The position numbers were made by a program, and so were the translations under genes. The notes below the pieces were generated by a model. It saw nothing but the letters and a program-made list of their open reading frames with translations, was not told where the DNA came from and did no database searches. A DNA stretch of 64,000 nt from Maribacter aestuarii (GTDB lineage Bacteria > Bacteroidota > Bacteroidia > Flavobacteriales > Flavobacteriaceae), in the NCBI RefSeq assembly GCF_027474845.2, contig NZ_CP107031.2:2556501-2620500 (forward strand). Reading direction: 5' to 3'. Below are positions 25,906 to 34,491 of this stretch, in pieces (within the stretch, counting starts at the first letter, position 1; each line of letters starts with the position of its first letter).

Positions 25906-26630
25906 GCATTAGAGCAGTTATCGTAGAGGACTCTCGTTTGGCTCGTAATGAGCTCAAAGAACTGATAAAAAAGCATCCGCAAATTGAAGTTGTGGGTGAA
26001 GCCGAAAATGTTGATGATGGTTATAAGCTTATTCAGGAATTGAATCCAGATTTGTTATTCTTGGATATTAACATGCCAGAAAAAGATGGTTTTGAACTTT
26101 TGGAAATGCTGGACGATGTTCCTATCACGATATTTACGACCGCATTTGACGAATATGCCATTAAGTCTTTTGAATATAACGCTTTGGATTATCTATTGAA
26201 ACCGATTAATGACAAGCGATTTGCACAGGCTGTAGAAAAAGCCGAAACAAAATTAGAGGATAAAAATGAGCCCGCCTCCAGCACTCAGGAACGTCTTACC
26301 GGGAATAGTCAAATCTTCATTAAAGATGGCGAGAAATGTTGGTTGGTAAAAATTGGAGATATTTCGCATTTTGAAATAGTGGGTAATTATACACGGGTTT
26401 TCTTTGAAGTAGAAAGTCCAATGCTATATAAATCTTTAAACCAAGTAGAAGAAAAATTACCGGAGAAATATTTTTTTAGGGCCAACCGACAACAGATTAT
26501 AAACACCAACTTTATAACTAATGTTGTTCCTTGGTTTAATGGAAAGCTCAAATTAACCATGACCAATGGGGATGAGGTTGAGGTTTCCCGTAGACAATCC
26601 TATTTATTTAAGGATAAGATGAGTTTGTAA
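25902..26630 (+). CDS. LytTR-family DNA-binding response regulator
   Basis: 242 residues. The N-terminal receiver domain (1-120) has the acidic pocket VEDSRLA, the phosphorylation site Asp55 in LLFLDINMP, the switch residue in IFTTAFDEYA and the Lys in LLKPIND. The C-terminal LytTR domain (about 140-242) has ISHFEIVGNYTRVFF, LNQVEEKL, FFRANRQQIINTNFI and the basic VEVSRRQSYLFKDKM tail. LytTR domains bind tandem nine-base repeats, one perfect example of which lies 1.6 kb upstream, before the 67-residue gene. The partner kinase is the overlapping upstream gene. Confidence 0.95.
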   Translation: MSIRAVIVEDSRLARNELKELIKKHPQIEVVGEAENVDDGYKLIQELNPDLLFLDINMPEKDGFELLEMLDDVPITIFTTAFDEYAIKSFEYNALDYLLKPINDKRFAQAVEKAETKLEDKNEPASSTQERLTGNSQIFIKDGEKCWLVKIGDISHFEIVGNYTRVFFEVESPMLYKSLNQVEEKLPEKYFFRANRQQIINTNFITNVVPWFNGKLKLTMTNGDEVEVSRRQSYLFKDKMSL

Positions 26631-26718
26631 AGCTTCAAACTCAAGTTTTAAGTTCAAATTCAAAAAGTAATCTCACCAGCGGCTCAACAGAAAATGAGTT
26701 CCTCATCGCATGCGGATC

Positions 26719-29700
26719 TCAAGGAGCTTTAACCACTACTCGAATCCCTTCACTATGACTACTAAATTCAGGGGCATACATGCTTTGTATAGTGGTGATT
26801 CCGATGCTGAAATCTCCAGCATTATTAACCCGCACATCATATTCAAAAACATATACTCCTTTTGGCAGATAGTCGAAAAAGAAATTGGTGCTGGCGTCCT
26901 TGGTGCTCTCGTAATACCCAAGACCGTCCTGCCACTTGTACTGGGAAAGTACATTCACGGGTTCAAAACCAGCAGCTCGCATATCTTTCATATGAATGAA
27001 TTCCATATCTCTATCTGATTTTAATTCGATGCGTACTCGAACCAAATCCCCTACCTTTAAATCAGTTTCGGCAGTAATCTCACTTATTTTCTCTCCGGTA
27101 TCCGTATTCTTTTTTAAGAAGAGTTTCTTTTTCAACTGAAGTGGCGTGTCGGCAAAGGTTATCTTATCCAAATCCTCAAAATATTGCCAATAAAGGGCGC
27201 CCCAGGCGATACCCTCACCTTTTTTACTTAACTGAACCTTCGCCATCTCCGGTTCAATTTCTTGAGTGTTCCAAGCGGTTTTGAAATAACCTGTACCTAC
27301 CTCTACTTTTACGTTTTCCAATTTTTTGGGTGCTATTTTTTCTCCTCCTACAAGAACATCAATGGCATCTGTTACGGAGAGCCAGTCGCTACCTTTAAGC
27401 AATAGTGCATAGACTGCCTCGGTAGTGGCTTTGGTAGTTTTCCACTGATTAGTCTGTTTATTTTTAAGCAACCATACTTTAAGATTGTCAATGGTGGTCT
27501 CATCATTTTCAATTTCTGAGAAGGCTTCTATAAGCAAGGCCTGGGTTTCAATAGGAGCTTGATGCCAATACCAAGAACTCGTATTCTCTTTCCAATACAT
27601 ACCCAGCTCCTCCGAAACAATGCTATTTTCTTTTAGGGAGCGGATAATTTTATTTGCGGTTGCTCCATCCTCCATCCTTTGTAGTACCAAAGCCAACATT
27701 CCCTTAGAAAATAGATTTTTAGTGGTCCAATATTTTTTCGCTTGATCTTTATAATAGTCAATGACTTCATCTACTTTCTTTGAACTTTCGAAATCCTTAA
27801 AAAAACTGCGCATGTACAGATAATGGATTTGGGTATAGCTCAAATGATCCTTGGACAAATCCGTCGCGTATTTTTTCATTTGCTCGTATTCCCTGACGAA
27901 TTCATGGTCCAAATATTCCAATGCATTCTTAATTAGCTGTTTCTCGGGACTTCGACTTCGCTCAGTCCCCGAAACAGCCTTCTCTTGTAAGGCAGCGTTC
28001 TGATTGCCCAGCGTAGCCGAAGTAAGTTTTTGTAAATGACCCAATCCAGAAATAATATGCTGGGTGATGTATCGGTTTTCCCTGCCACCCTTAAACCATG
28101 GCCAGGCGCCAGAGGCCATTTGGTTGCTTTTCAGTTTCTGTAAAGCCATATCCTTTTCGTTCTGCATCTTGTTCAAGTCGAATAAAAGGGCTATTCGCTT
28201 TTTCTGTTCCGTCTCGGACTGTGCATCGCGAAGCCAAGGTGTCTCTTGGATAAGCAGCGATTTTAGTTCCTGATTTTTTTCCAGATTGCTCTGTAGTGCT
28301 GTTCCGGAGCCTGTCATAGCAGCCGAATTTGCCCATTGGTCAAAAACGCTTCGAATTCTTGGGTTGGAATTGGCTATGTGACTGGCCAAAGCATTGGCGT
28401 AGTACCTTGAAAAGGTTTGTTCGATACACTCATAGGGATATTCCATCAAATAGGGTAGCGCTTGTACTGCGTACCACGCAGGATTAGAGGTGATTTCCAA
28501 CGTCAATTTATGATTACTCAAAGTAGTTGAGGTATTGTCCTTGAGTTTTTCCAGCACAAATGTTTTGGACTGATTACTACGCACCCACATGGGCATAGTT
28601 TCGGTTACTAACATGCGATTAGTCAGTACGGGCAAAACACTTTGTTCCCCATCACTAAAATCGCCTGCTTTAGCTACAATTTTATATTGTACGGCCTGTA
28701 TTCCTTTAGGAATGTTAATGTTCCAAGAAAGTTGTGTGTTTTCTTTGGCGTCCACGGAGAATTCTTGCGTCTTCTCTGCGTTATGCAAAAGGGAATCAAT
28801 ATTCTTTCCTGAGATTACATCGGTCAGTTCCAGTTGCCCGAAACCGTCCAAGGCATTATCGGACAAGTTTGAAATTTTACCACTAATAGTAATGGCATCG
28901 CCTTCCCTTAAAAACCGCGGTGGATTGGGCAATACCATTAGTTCTTTTTGTGTTATTGTGGATAGGGTGGTAGTTGACTGTTTTAAATCTTTGGTATGCG
29001 CCAATAGTTGTAGATTCCATCGGGTTAGGGCCTCAGGCGTCGTGAAAGTGAAAGATACGTTACCTTCGGAATCCGTAAGTAACTTCGGAAAGAAAAAGGC
29101 TGTCTCTTGGAGGTTTTTTCGAATTTGTACCGTGCTAAAATCTATAGGGTTAGGGCTTATAGACGTTTCAGGTGCCGGGGCTTCATCCACGGACATACCG
29201 GCAACCTTTCCTTGTAAAACATTGGTAACATCTGCCTCCATTTCCATTTCTTCATCTGCGACCATAGCAACTGCAGCCGTTCTCTGTGTTCTTTTTTGAA
29301 CTCCATAACCAGTGACCACAACTTCTTCCAGAGCGCTGAAATCTGCTTGTAAATAAATTTCAAAATAATTATGCTTTTCAATTTTTTGCCTGTAGGTTTC
29401 ATAACCAATGTAGGTGAAAATAAGGGAGACACCTTGTTTAGCCTCTAAAGTAAAATTACCGTCAAAATCGGTCTGGGTGCCTTTGGATGTACCAGAAATA
29501 ACAACGTTAACCCCCGGTAACGGTTGACCAAATTCATCATAAACAGTACCCTTTACAAATCCCTCTTTGATTGAAGCATCCGTACGAGCAGAATTCTGTG
29601 TACTGGACCGGAGCCTTCTTAAATAGTTTTGCTGGGCATAATATGGATTGCTAAAACTTAAACCAAACCATTCCAAATGGTCAAAATTAATTGAGGGGAC

Positions 29701-32700
29701 ACCCGAAACGATTTGATACGCATTAAAATTCCTAAAGGAGGTGGTGCCAAAACTTTGGTTGGCACTCGTGTAAAGGGATGAATAGTAATACGGCCTACTA
29801 ATTGGATTAAAGTACCAACCATGTCCTACAAATTGATCTAAAGAGGCATCGTACATACTCGCCAAAACCTCGGCCGTAACTTTGTCTCCTTTTGGCCCCT
29901 TTACTTTAAAACTCCATGTCTCATCCGTTCCTGGCTGTAATTTATCCCTAAAAGTTAGCCTCTCTATTTCCAAATCGGTTTTTGGATAAGGAACGGAAAT
30001 GTTTACACTGCCCGATTGATATGCATTATAAACCGAATAACTATAGTGAACCCCAAAACCGCCTTCATCCATTTTTGAAACAGGTATGCTGATGGATTCA
30101 CATCCGTCGTTCAGTTCCAAAATTTCGGTACGGATTATCTCCTTGTCCTTTTCTACATTAATTGTAATGAAAACCTTTTCGGCATTGCTATAGAAAGTTA
30201 CTTCGGCCACATCACCTACTTCGTAAGATGGTTTATCGGTCTTTACATCAAACAGTTGGTTGTCCGCTAATTTTCTTTCGTTGTCAGTGTAAACATCAGT
30301 TCTGGACCTTGCTCGCACCTTTTGGCCAAAAGCATCCGTAGTTTCCATTTCCAGAAGATATTTTCCGGAATCCCACTTTTTGATATTCCTTAAAGCTATA
30401 TCTGTACTTTTTGATGTATCAAAATTGGTCTCCATGACCAACTTTCCCTTTTCCCAAGTATTTGGGTCGTGTTCCGTAGTATAGGCATCGTGGGGATATA
30501 AGGCCTTAAAATCTTTTTTGGACCAATATTGATAATCTGGCGAAGGCCAGGGTCTGATGCGCAAAACATACTCCGGCGATTCCAACTTATAGATTTTCAA
30601 GACTCCTTTAGCCGAAACGTCTTGCCCATTCAAGTTCTGCGTGCTAATTCTTATAATTTGGTCCTTTGCTGATTTATCTAGCTTATCATCTACGATAATG
30701 TTAGCGGTCATGGCATGATATCCCACCCGCACGGTTGTTGATGTACTTCTGGTTTCCCCATTGATATCGGTAACATCAGCGGTAACAGAATAGGAGAATA
30801 TGGGAAGGTCGTCTTTATCAACGGATAAATCGGGTATCGCTTTAAAGCTTATTTCATAGTCGCCTTTATCATTTGTTAAGGTTTCGCCATGGGCTATTTC
30901 TTGGGGCTCATTGTAATAGTAAGATGTTCTCCAGTAATACCACGGTGGAAAGTTGACGTTGCGCTGCACACGATAGGTTACTTTTGCTTGTGAAATTGAG
31001 CTGCCTGCAAATGCCGTTGCGGTGCCTTTTACCGTTACACTATCATTAACCTTAAAAGTTTCTTTGATGGCATTGAAAGAAGTTTCGAACTTTGGACGTT
31101 TGTATTCTTCTACCGAAAAATAAAAATCCTCGTTTACCAAACCTGATAGGCCATACACTTCCAAGTAATGCTGTCCGGTAATCCCGGAACTGGGTACTAA
31201 AAATTCTCCCGTAAATGAACCGAATTCGTTCGTTTCCAAATCCATTTCTGAGATTTTTTGCCCGTTTACATCATACAGGCCAACAGTAACCGATTCCTTT
31301 GATGCCACCGTGGATAGACCATTGTCGTTTTCTATAAGAATCCCTTTAAAATATAGGGATTGTCCTGGCCTATAAATACTCCTGTCCTTGAATAAGAAGG
31401 TTTTATAGGTGATTTTGGGCATTTTGTTTTCACGTTTTTTTTGATTGATGTAGGTATTACCGAAAAAAGCCACATCATCTTCATTATAAACCTTACATTT
31501 TTGAACGGAAATACTCTTCTGGGTTAAGTCCATACTTGCAAATCCCATCTTATCGGTCACCAAGTTTTTGGTCAGCAGCATACCGCGATAGTTTTTTTTA
31601 TAATACAGTGTGATTTTGGCATTTGGCTTAGGTTTACCAGTATTCCTATCCACAACCTGAAAAATATGCTTTGCTGGCATCCGGGTTTCCATCAATACTA
31701 AATTTGTAACCTGTATGGGGCTGTAAGCAAAACTCTCCGTCGAATCCTTTTCTTGTTTCGGGGCAGCGGGTGTTGCTAAAATAATGTACTGGCCATTGGC
31801 AAGGGCTGGAGCGGGGATTTCTATACTATGCAGTTGGTAATCATCCTCATTTTTAAGTTTTACCGTCCAACTCGTCTGGAGTTTCAGTCCTAAAATATAG
31901 GATAGCCTTTTTTGAATAGGATAGAGGTTTTCCAATTCTTCCAATTGCTTTTGACTTACTTTATAAGCCTTTAGTTCCAAGGCTTCATGGTTTTTGTAGT
32001 TTACCAGTAATCTGGACGCCTGGTTGATGGGAATATGTTTTTCAGCGGTTATATTCAAAGTGGGGGCTAGAATTTGTGATTTTAATACTTTACACTTTTC
32101 GGCTCCTCTACTATTGGGAAATTCCGCGTAAACCAAATCACAAACGGCTATGGCCTCTTTTAGCTTCCATCTGTGTTCATTTCCTTTTTCTGGCCGATAG
32201 TTATTCCCCTGTGTTCTTAATAGGGATGCTGTTTCATAGCGATACAATGCGGACGATTCATGCTGCTTAAGGTTTTCAGCAGACTCTTTCAGTACTTCTA
32301 AAAGTATATTGTCCTTGTCAGGCAAAACAGCTTTGGAGTGGGTATAGTTTAAACGCTCTATATCCACTTCTACAAGAGGTCTTAAATCAGGATTGGAGAA
32401 ATGGAAGGATACTAGCTGCTGATATAAGGTCAAAGCTCTGGCCTGCAGGGAAGTCTCATCAGAATTGGGGAGGTTCAGTTGGGTAAACGCATAGGCTTCA
32501 CAAAGATATTGGGGTTCGTCAATTTCAAATTTTTCTGCAGGTCTAGTAATGCTTGTTTCGTCTGTCTTATAAAACTGTAAGGCGGTATGCGCTAATAAAT
32601 CGAACAAAGTAGGTCTATAAATCGCTGAGTCTTCTTGAGAATCAATAATGTCATGAAAATCTTTAAGACTCTCTTTCTGTAACCCTTCTGGATTGTCAAG

Positions 32701-33177
32701 AGACTTTTCAAAATGGTAATTAATTTCATGAAATAAGGTGGTTAAATCCCAAGTTCTAAAATCAACCGTGTCCACCTTGGCTTCAGTTGCAGTCCTGTTA
32801 TAAAATTGATAGCGGTTTTGTTGAAAGTACTGCCAATATAAATTGGCCAAGTAGCTTTCCAGAATGTTGGTGACCGGAAATTCAGCCGCAGTTATTTCGT
32901 TTTTCAAATCACTAACGATTTTCAATTGCGCATCCTCTTCCAATATGAGGGCATATTTGGAAGTAAACAAAAGTGATTTAACAATTTGGCTGGAATTTTT
33001 CTCTTTTTTAGCCTTAACTGAGATATTTTGGACAACCTCCAATGCCGATTTGGTCATTGACTCTCTTTCCAATTTATGAACCCTTGCCCAGAGTTGCTTA
33101 TAAGAGTCATCGGATTCCTGTGCAGGAAGCAATTGGGAAAAAAGGACTAGGGTCAACGTAGCTATCAATACTTTCAT
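26719..33177 (-). CDS. alpha-2-macroglobulin family protein with inserted SusC-like N-terminal segment
   Basis: Giant secreted protein of about 2150 residues. The signal peptide ends at LLPAQ (start taken at the ATG at 33177, seven codons into the open frame). Helical repeats to about residue 340 are followed by MG-type beta-sandwich domains (MG1/MG2, RSIYRPGQSLYFKGIL near 590). At about residues 1205-1330 there is a CarboxypepD_reg-like domain (GTVYDEFGQPLPGVN, then QTDFDGNFTL) and the plug-like EEVVVTGYG sequence, closely like the SusC in this window. Macroglobulin domains then resume (TTPEALTRWNLQLLAH), and the thioester motif CIEQ (Cys near 1584) with its helical domain follows. In other bacteria these proteins trap proteases at the outer surface and pair with PBP1C; no pbpC is nearby. 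A palindromic repeat is embedded at about residues 1716-1748. Confidence 0.9.
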   Translation of the reverse strand: MKVLIATLTLVLFSQLLPAQESDDSYKQLWARVHKLERESMTKSALEVVQNISVKAKKEKNSSQIVKSLLFTSKYALILEEDAQLKIVSDLKNEITAAEFPVTNILESYLANLYWQYFQQNRYQFYNRTATEAKVDTVDFRTWDLTTLFHEINYHFEKSLDNPEGLQKESLKDFHDIIDSQEDSAIYRPTLFDLLAHTALQFYKTDETSITRPAEKFEIDEPQYLCEAYAFTQLNLPNSDETSLQARALTLYQQLVSFHFSNPDLRPLVEVDIERLNYTHSKAVLPDKDNILLEVLKESAENLKQHESSALYRYETASLLRTQGNNYRPEKGNEHRWKLKEAIAVCDLVYAEFPNSRGAEKCKVLKSQILAPTLNITAEKHIPINQASRLLVNYKNHEALELKAYKVSQKQLEELENLYPIQKRLSYILGLKLQTSWTVKLKNEDDYQLHSIEIPAPALANGQYIILATPAAPKQEKDSTESFAYSPIQVTNLVLMETRMPAKHIFQVVDRNTGKPKPNAKITLYYKKNYRGMLLTKNLVTDKMGFASMDLTQKSISVQKCKVYNEDDVAFFGNTYINQKKRENKMPKITYKTFLFKDRSIYRPGQSLYFKGILIENDNGLSTVASKESVTVGLYDVNGQKISEMDLETNEFGSFTGEFLVPSSGITGQHYLEVYGLSGLVNEDFYFSVEEYKRPKFETSFNAIKETFKVNDSVTVKGTATAFAGSSISQAKVTYRVQRNVNFPPWYYWRTSYYYNEPQEIAHGETLTNDKGDYEISFKAIPDLSVDKDDLPIFSYSVTADVTDINGETRSTSTTVRVGYHAMTANIIVDDKLDKSAKDQIIRISTQNLNGQDVSAKGVLKIYKLESPEYVLRIRPWPSPDYQYWSKKDFKALYPHDAYTTEHDPNTWEKGKLVMETNFDTSKSTDIALRNIKKWDSGKYLLEMETTDAFGQKVRARSRTDVYTDNERKLADNQLFDVKTDKPSYEVGDVAEVTFYSNAEKVFITINVEKDKEIIRTEILELNDGCESISIPVSKMDEGGFGVHYSYSVYNAYQSGSVNISVPYPKTDLEIERLTFRDKLQPGTDETWSFKVKGPKGDKVTAEVLASMYDASLDQFVGHGWYFNPISRPYYYSSLYTSANQSFGTTSFRNFNAYQIVSGVPSINFDHLEWFGLSFSNPYYAQQNYLRRLRSSTQNSARTDASIKEGFVKGTVYDEFGQPLPGVNVVISGTSKGTQTDFDGNFTLEAKQGVSLIFTYIGYETYRQKIEKHNYFEIYLQADFSALEEVVVTGYGVQKRTQRTAAVAMVADEEMEMEADVTNVLQGKVAGMSVDEAPAPETSISPNPIDFSTVQIRKNLQETAFFFPKLLTDSEGNVSFTFTTPEALTRWNLQLLAHTKDLKQSTTTLSTITQKELMVLPNPPRFLREGDAITISGKISNLSDNALDGFGQLELTDVISGKNIDSLLHNAEKTQEFSVDAKENTQLSWNINIPKGIQAVQYKIVAKAGDFSDGEQSVLPVLTNRMLVTETMPMWVRSNQSKTFVLEKLKDNTSTTLSNHKLTLEITSNPAWYAVQALPYLMEYPYECIEQTFSRYYANALASHIANSNPRIRSVFDQWANSAAMTGSGTALQSNLEKNQELKSLLIQETPWLRDAQSETEQKKRIALLFDLNKMQNEKDMALQKLKSNQMASGAWPWFKGGRENRYITQHIISGLGHLQKLTSATLGNQNAALQEKAVSGTERSRSPEKQLIKNALEYLDHEFVREYEQMKKYATDLSKDHLSYTQIHYLYMRSFFKDFESSKKVDEVIDYYKDQAKKYWTTKNLFSKGMLALVLQRMEDGATANKIIRSLKENSIVSEELGMYWKENTSSWYWHQAPIETQALLIEAFSEIENDETTIDNLKVWLLKNKQTNQWKTTKATTEAVYALLLKGSDWLSVTDAIDVLVGGEKIAPKKLENVKVEVGTGYFKTAWNTQEIEPEMAKVQLSKKGEGIAWGALYWQYFEDLDKITFADTPLQLKKKLFLKKNTDTGEKISEITAETDLKVGDLVRVRIELKSDRDMEFIHMKDMRAAGFEPVNVLSQYKWQDGLGYYESTKDASTNFFFDYLPKGVYVFEYDVRVNNAGDFSIGITTIQSMYAPEFSSHSEGIRVVVKAP
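27936..27978. repeat. palindromic repeat inside the macroglobulin reading frame
   Basis: GCTGTTTC(TC)GGGACT at 27936-27951 pairs with AGTCCCCGAAACAGC at 27964-27978, a 14-bp stem with one small bulge, around a 12-nt loop TCGACTTCGCTC. The core resembles the GAGCGAAGTCGA-type palindromes that many flavobacterial genomes carry in intergenic DNA. Here it is translated, as part of a segment reading AVSGTERSRSPEKQ that looks like an insert of about 30 residues between two helices of the thioester domain. It does not break the frame. Confidence 0.65.
28002..28025. repeat. copy of an intergenic repeat core within the macroglobulin gene
   Basis: The bases 28010-28024 (AGCGTAGCCGAAGTAA) are identical to 57783-57798 in the rpsJ-rplC gap, and over 24 positions the two stretches match at 19. 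It lies 24 bp from the palindrome at 27936-27978 in the same translated insert. The shared core, seen at two unrelated loci 30 kb apart, suggests a dispersed repeat family rather than chance. Confidence 0.5.
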
Positions 33178-33269
33178 TAGTCTAAATTTACATAACAAAT
33201 GTGTGCAAAAGCCGTACCACCTAAAAGTATGAATTAGGGAAGTGGTCTATTGAAGTAGGGAAACCAGGG

Positions 33270-34055
33270 TTATAGACTTTTAAGCAACCCACCGTCAATA
33301 GGAATATTGATTCCGGTAATGTACGCGGCCTTGTCAGAGGCTAAAAACGCCACTAGAAATCCATATTCCTCCGGTTTTCCAATACGTTTTAGGGGCACAC
33401 GGGATTCCATCTCAGCTCTTACCTCATCTTCCGAAATGTTCAGTTGTTCAGCCTTCTTTGCGTTTAACTGCGCAATACGGTCCGTATCAAAATACCCGGT
33501 AAGGATATTGTTTACCGTAATTTTATGTGTACCAACATCCGTTGCCAAAGATTTGGCCCACGTAGTTAGTGCTGCCCGTATTGTATTGGAAAGGGCCAAG
33601 TAAGAGAGTGGCTCTTTTACTGATACGGAGGCGACGTTGATGATTCTGCCCCATTGGTTATTTTGCATTTGGACAAGGGCAAGCTCCGTTGTAAAAACAA
33701 TTGTTTTGAAAAGTAGGTCAAACGCTTGTTGATAATCGGACACTTTTTTTTCGAGCGTGCTTCCAGCCTCCGGTCCTTGGGTATTGTTGACCAAAATATC
33801 TACGGTATGGTCCTTAAAATAATTACTGATGATTTTCTGATAAGCTTCAAAATCAGTAAAATCAACGACTAGATAACCATGCTTTTGCCCCTCTGTTGCG
33901 GATAATTCTGAAATGGCATTCTTTAGTTTTTCTTCATTTCTGGACATCAGGGTAACGCTTGCCCCACTAGCCGCCAATTGTGTTGCTATAGCCTTTCCGA
34001 TACCGCTGCTGCTACCTCCTACTAAAGCCTTTTTGTTTTTAAGGGATATGTTCAT
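33270..34055 (-). CDS. SDR family oxidoreductase
   Basis: Classical short-chain dehydrogenase of 261 residues. The NAD(P)-binding motif GGSSSGIGKAIA is at about residues 13-24, VNNTQGPEAG replaces the usual NNAG loop, the catalytic Ser lies in IINVASVSVKEPL, and the C-terminal IPIDGGLLKSL closes the fold. The standard YxxxK tyrosine is not obvious: the segment reads SYLALSNTIRAALTTWAKSLA, with Ser-Asn-Thr-Ile-Arg at the place of YxxSK, so the catalytic Tyr-Lys pair appears to be lost. Many such SDRs are atypical or redox-inactive; the substrate is unknown. It is 19 bp from the cupin gene on the same strand. Confidence 0.85.
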   Translation of the reverse strand: MNISLKNKKALVGGSSSGIGKAIATQLAASGASVTLMSRNEEKLKNAISELSATEGQKHGYLVVDFTDFEAYQKIISNYFKDHTVDILVNNTQGPEAGSTLEKKVSDYQQAFDLLFKTIVFTTELALVQMQNNQWGRIINVASVSVKEPLSYLALSNTIRAALTTWAKSLATDVGTHKITVNNILTGYFDTDRIAQLNAKKAEQLNISEDEVRAEMESRVPLKRIGKPEEYGFLVAFLASDKAAYITGINIPIDGGLLKSL

Positions 34056-34074
34056 CTTTAAAATTTTCTATCAC

Positions 34075-34392
34075 CTATTTATATTCCTCACGCGTTGGAC
34101 TAAAAACATCCATAAGTTTACAGGCTGTCAATGCTCGTCCACTATGTTTTTGATGTGGTGCAATGACCACAATATCTCCAGAAAAATAGGTCTTGGTTTC
34201 CCCGTCCAGGGTAAACTCAAATTCGCCTTCAAGAACGTGCATAATCTGTTCGTTCATATGGGAGTGTTCAGGTACTTCAGCATCTTTTTCCACGTCCCAA
34301 AAGGCAATGCTCATATTTGTGGCATGTACAAGCCTGCCATGGTAGCCCGGCATAATTTCTTTTGAAGGTAGGGAGGAGAGTTTAAAATCCAT
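34075..34392 (-). CDS. cupin domain-containing protein
   Basis: A 105-residue single cupin. The first conserved block EVPEHSHMNEQIMHVLEGEFEF has the usual metal ligands (His, His, Glu), and the second block SGDIVVIAPHQKHSGRAL supplies the third His. Such small cupins act as isomerases, dioxygenases or sugar-binding proteins; nothing here decides which. It is upstream of and probably cotranscribed with the SDR gene. A larger antisense frame over this gene is not real. Confidence 0.9.
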   Translation of the reverse strand: MDFKLSSLPSKEIMPGYHGRLVHATNMSIAFWDVEKDAEVPEHSHMNEQIMHVLEGEFEFTLDGETKTYFSGDIVVIAPHQKHSGRALTACKLMDVFSPTREEYK

Positions 34393-34491
34393 AGTGTTCT
34401 ATTTCTCCCGAAGGTAAAAATAAACCGCTTAACAAGGAAGGAATTTGTGATGCCCAATGTGATAACTATCTTTACATCAGAACTTGATTTA

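Noticed and set aside
28589..29299. 236-residue frame antisense to the macroglobulin gene
   Set aside because: It has no family resemblance, lies inside a strong coding gene, and its composition is the reverse-frame shadow of that gene.
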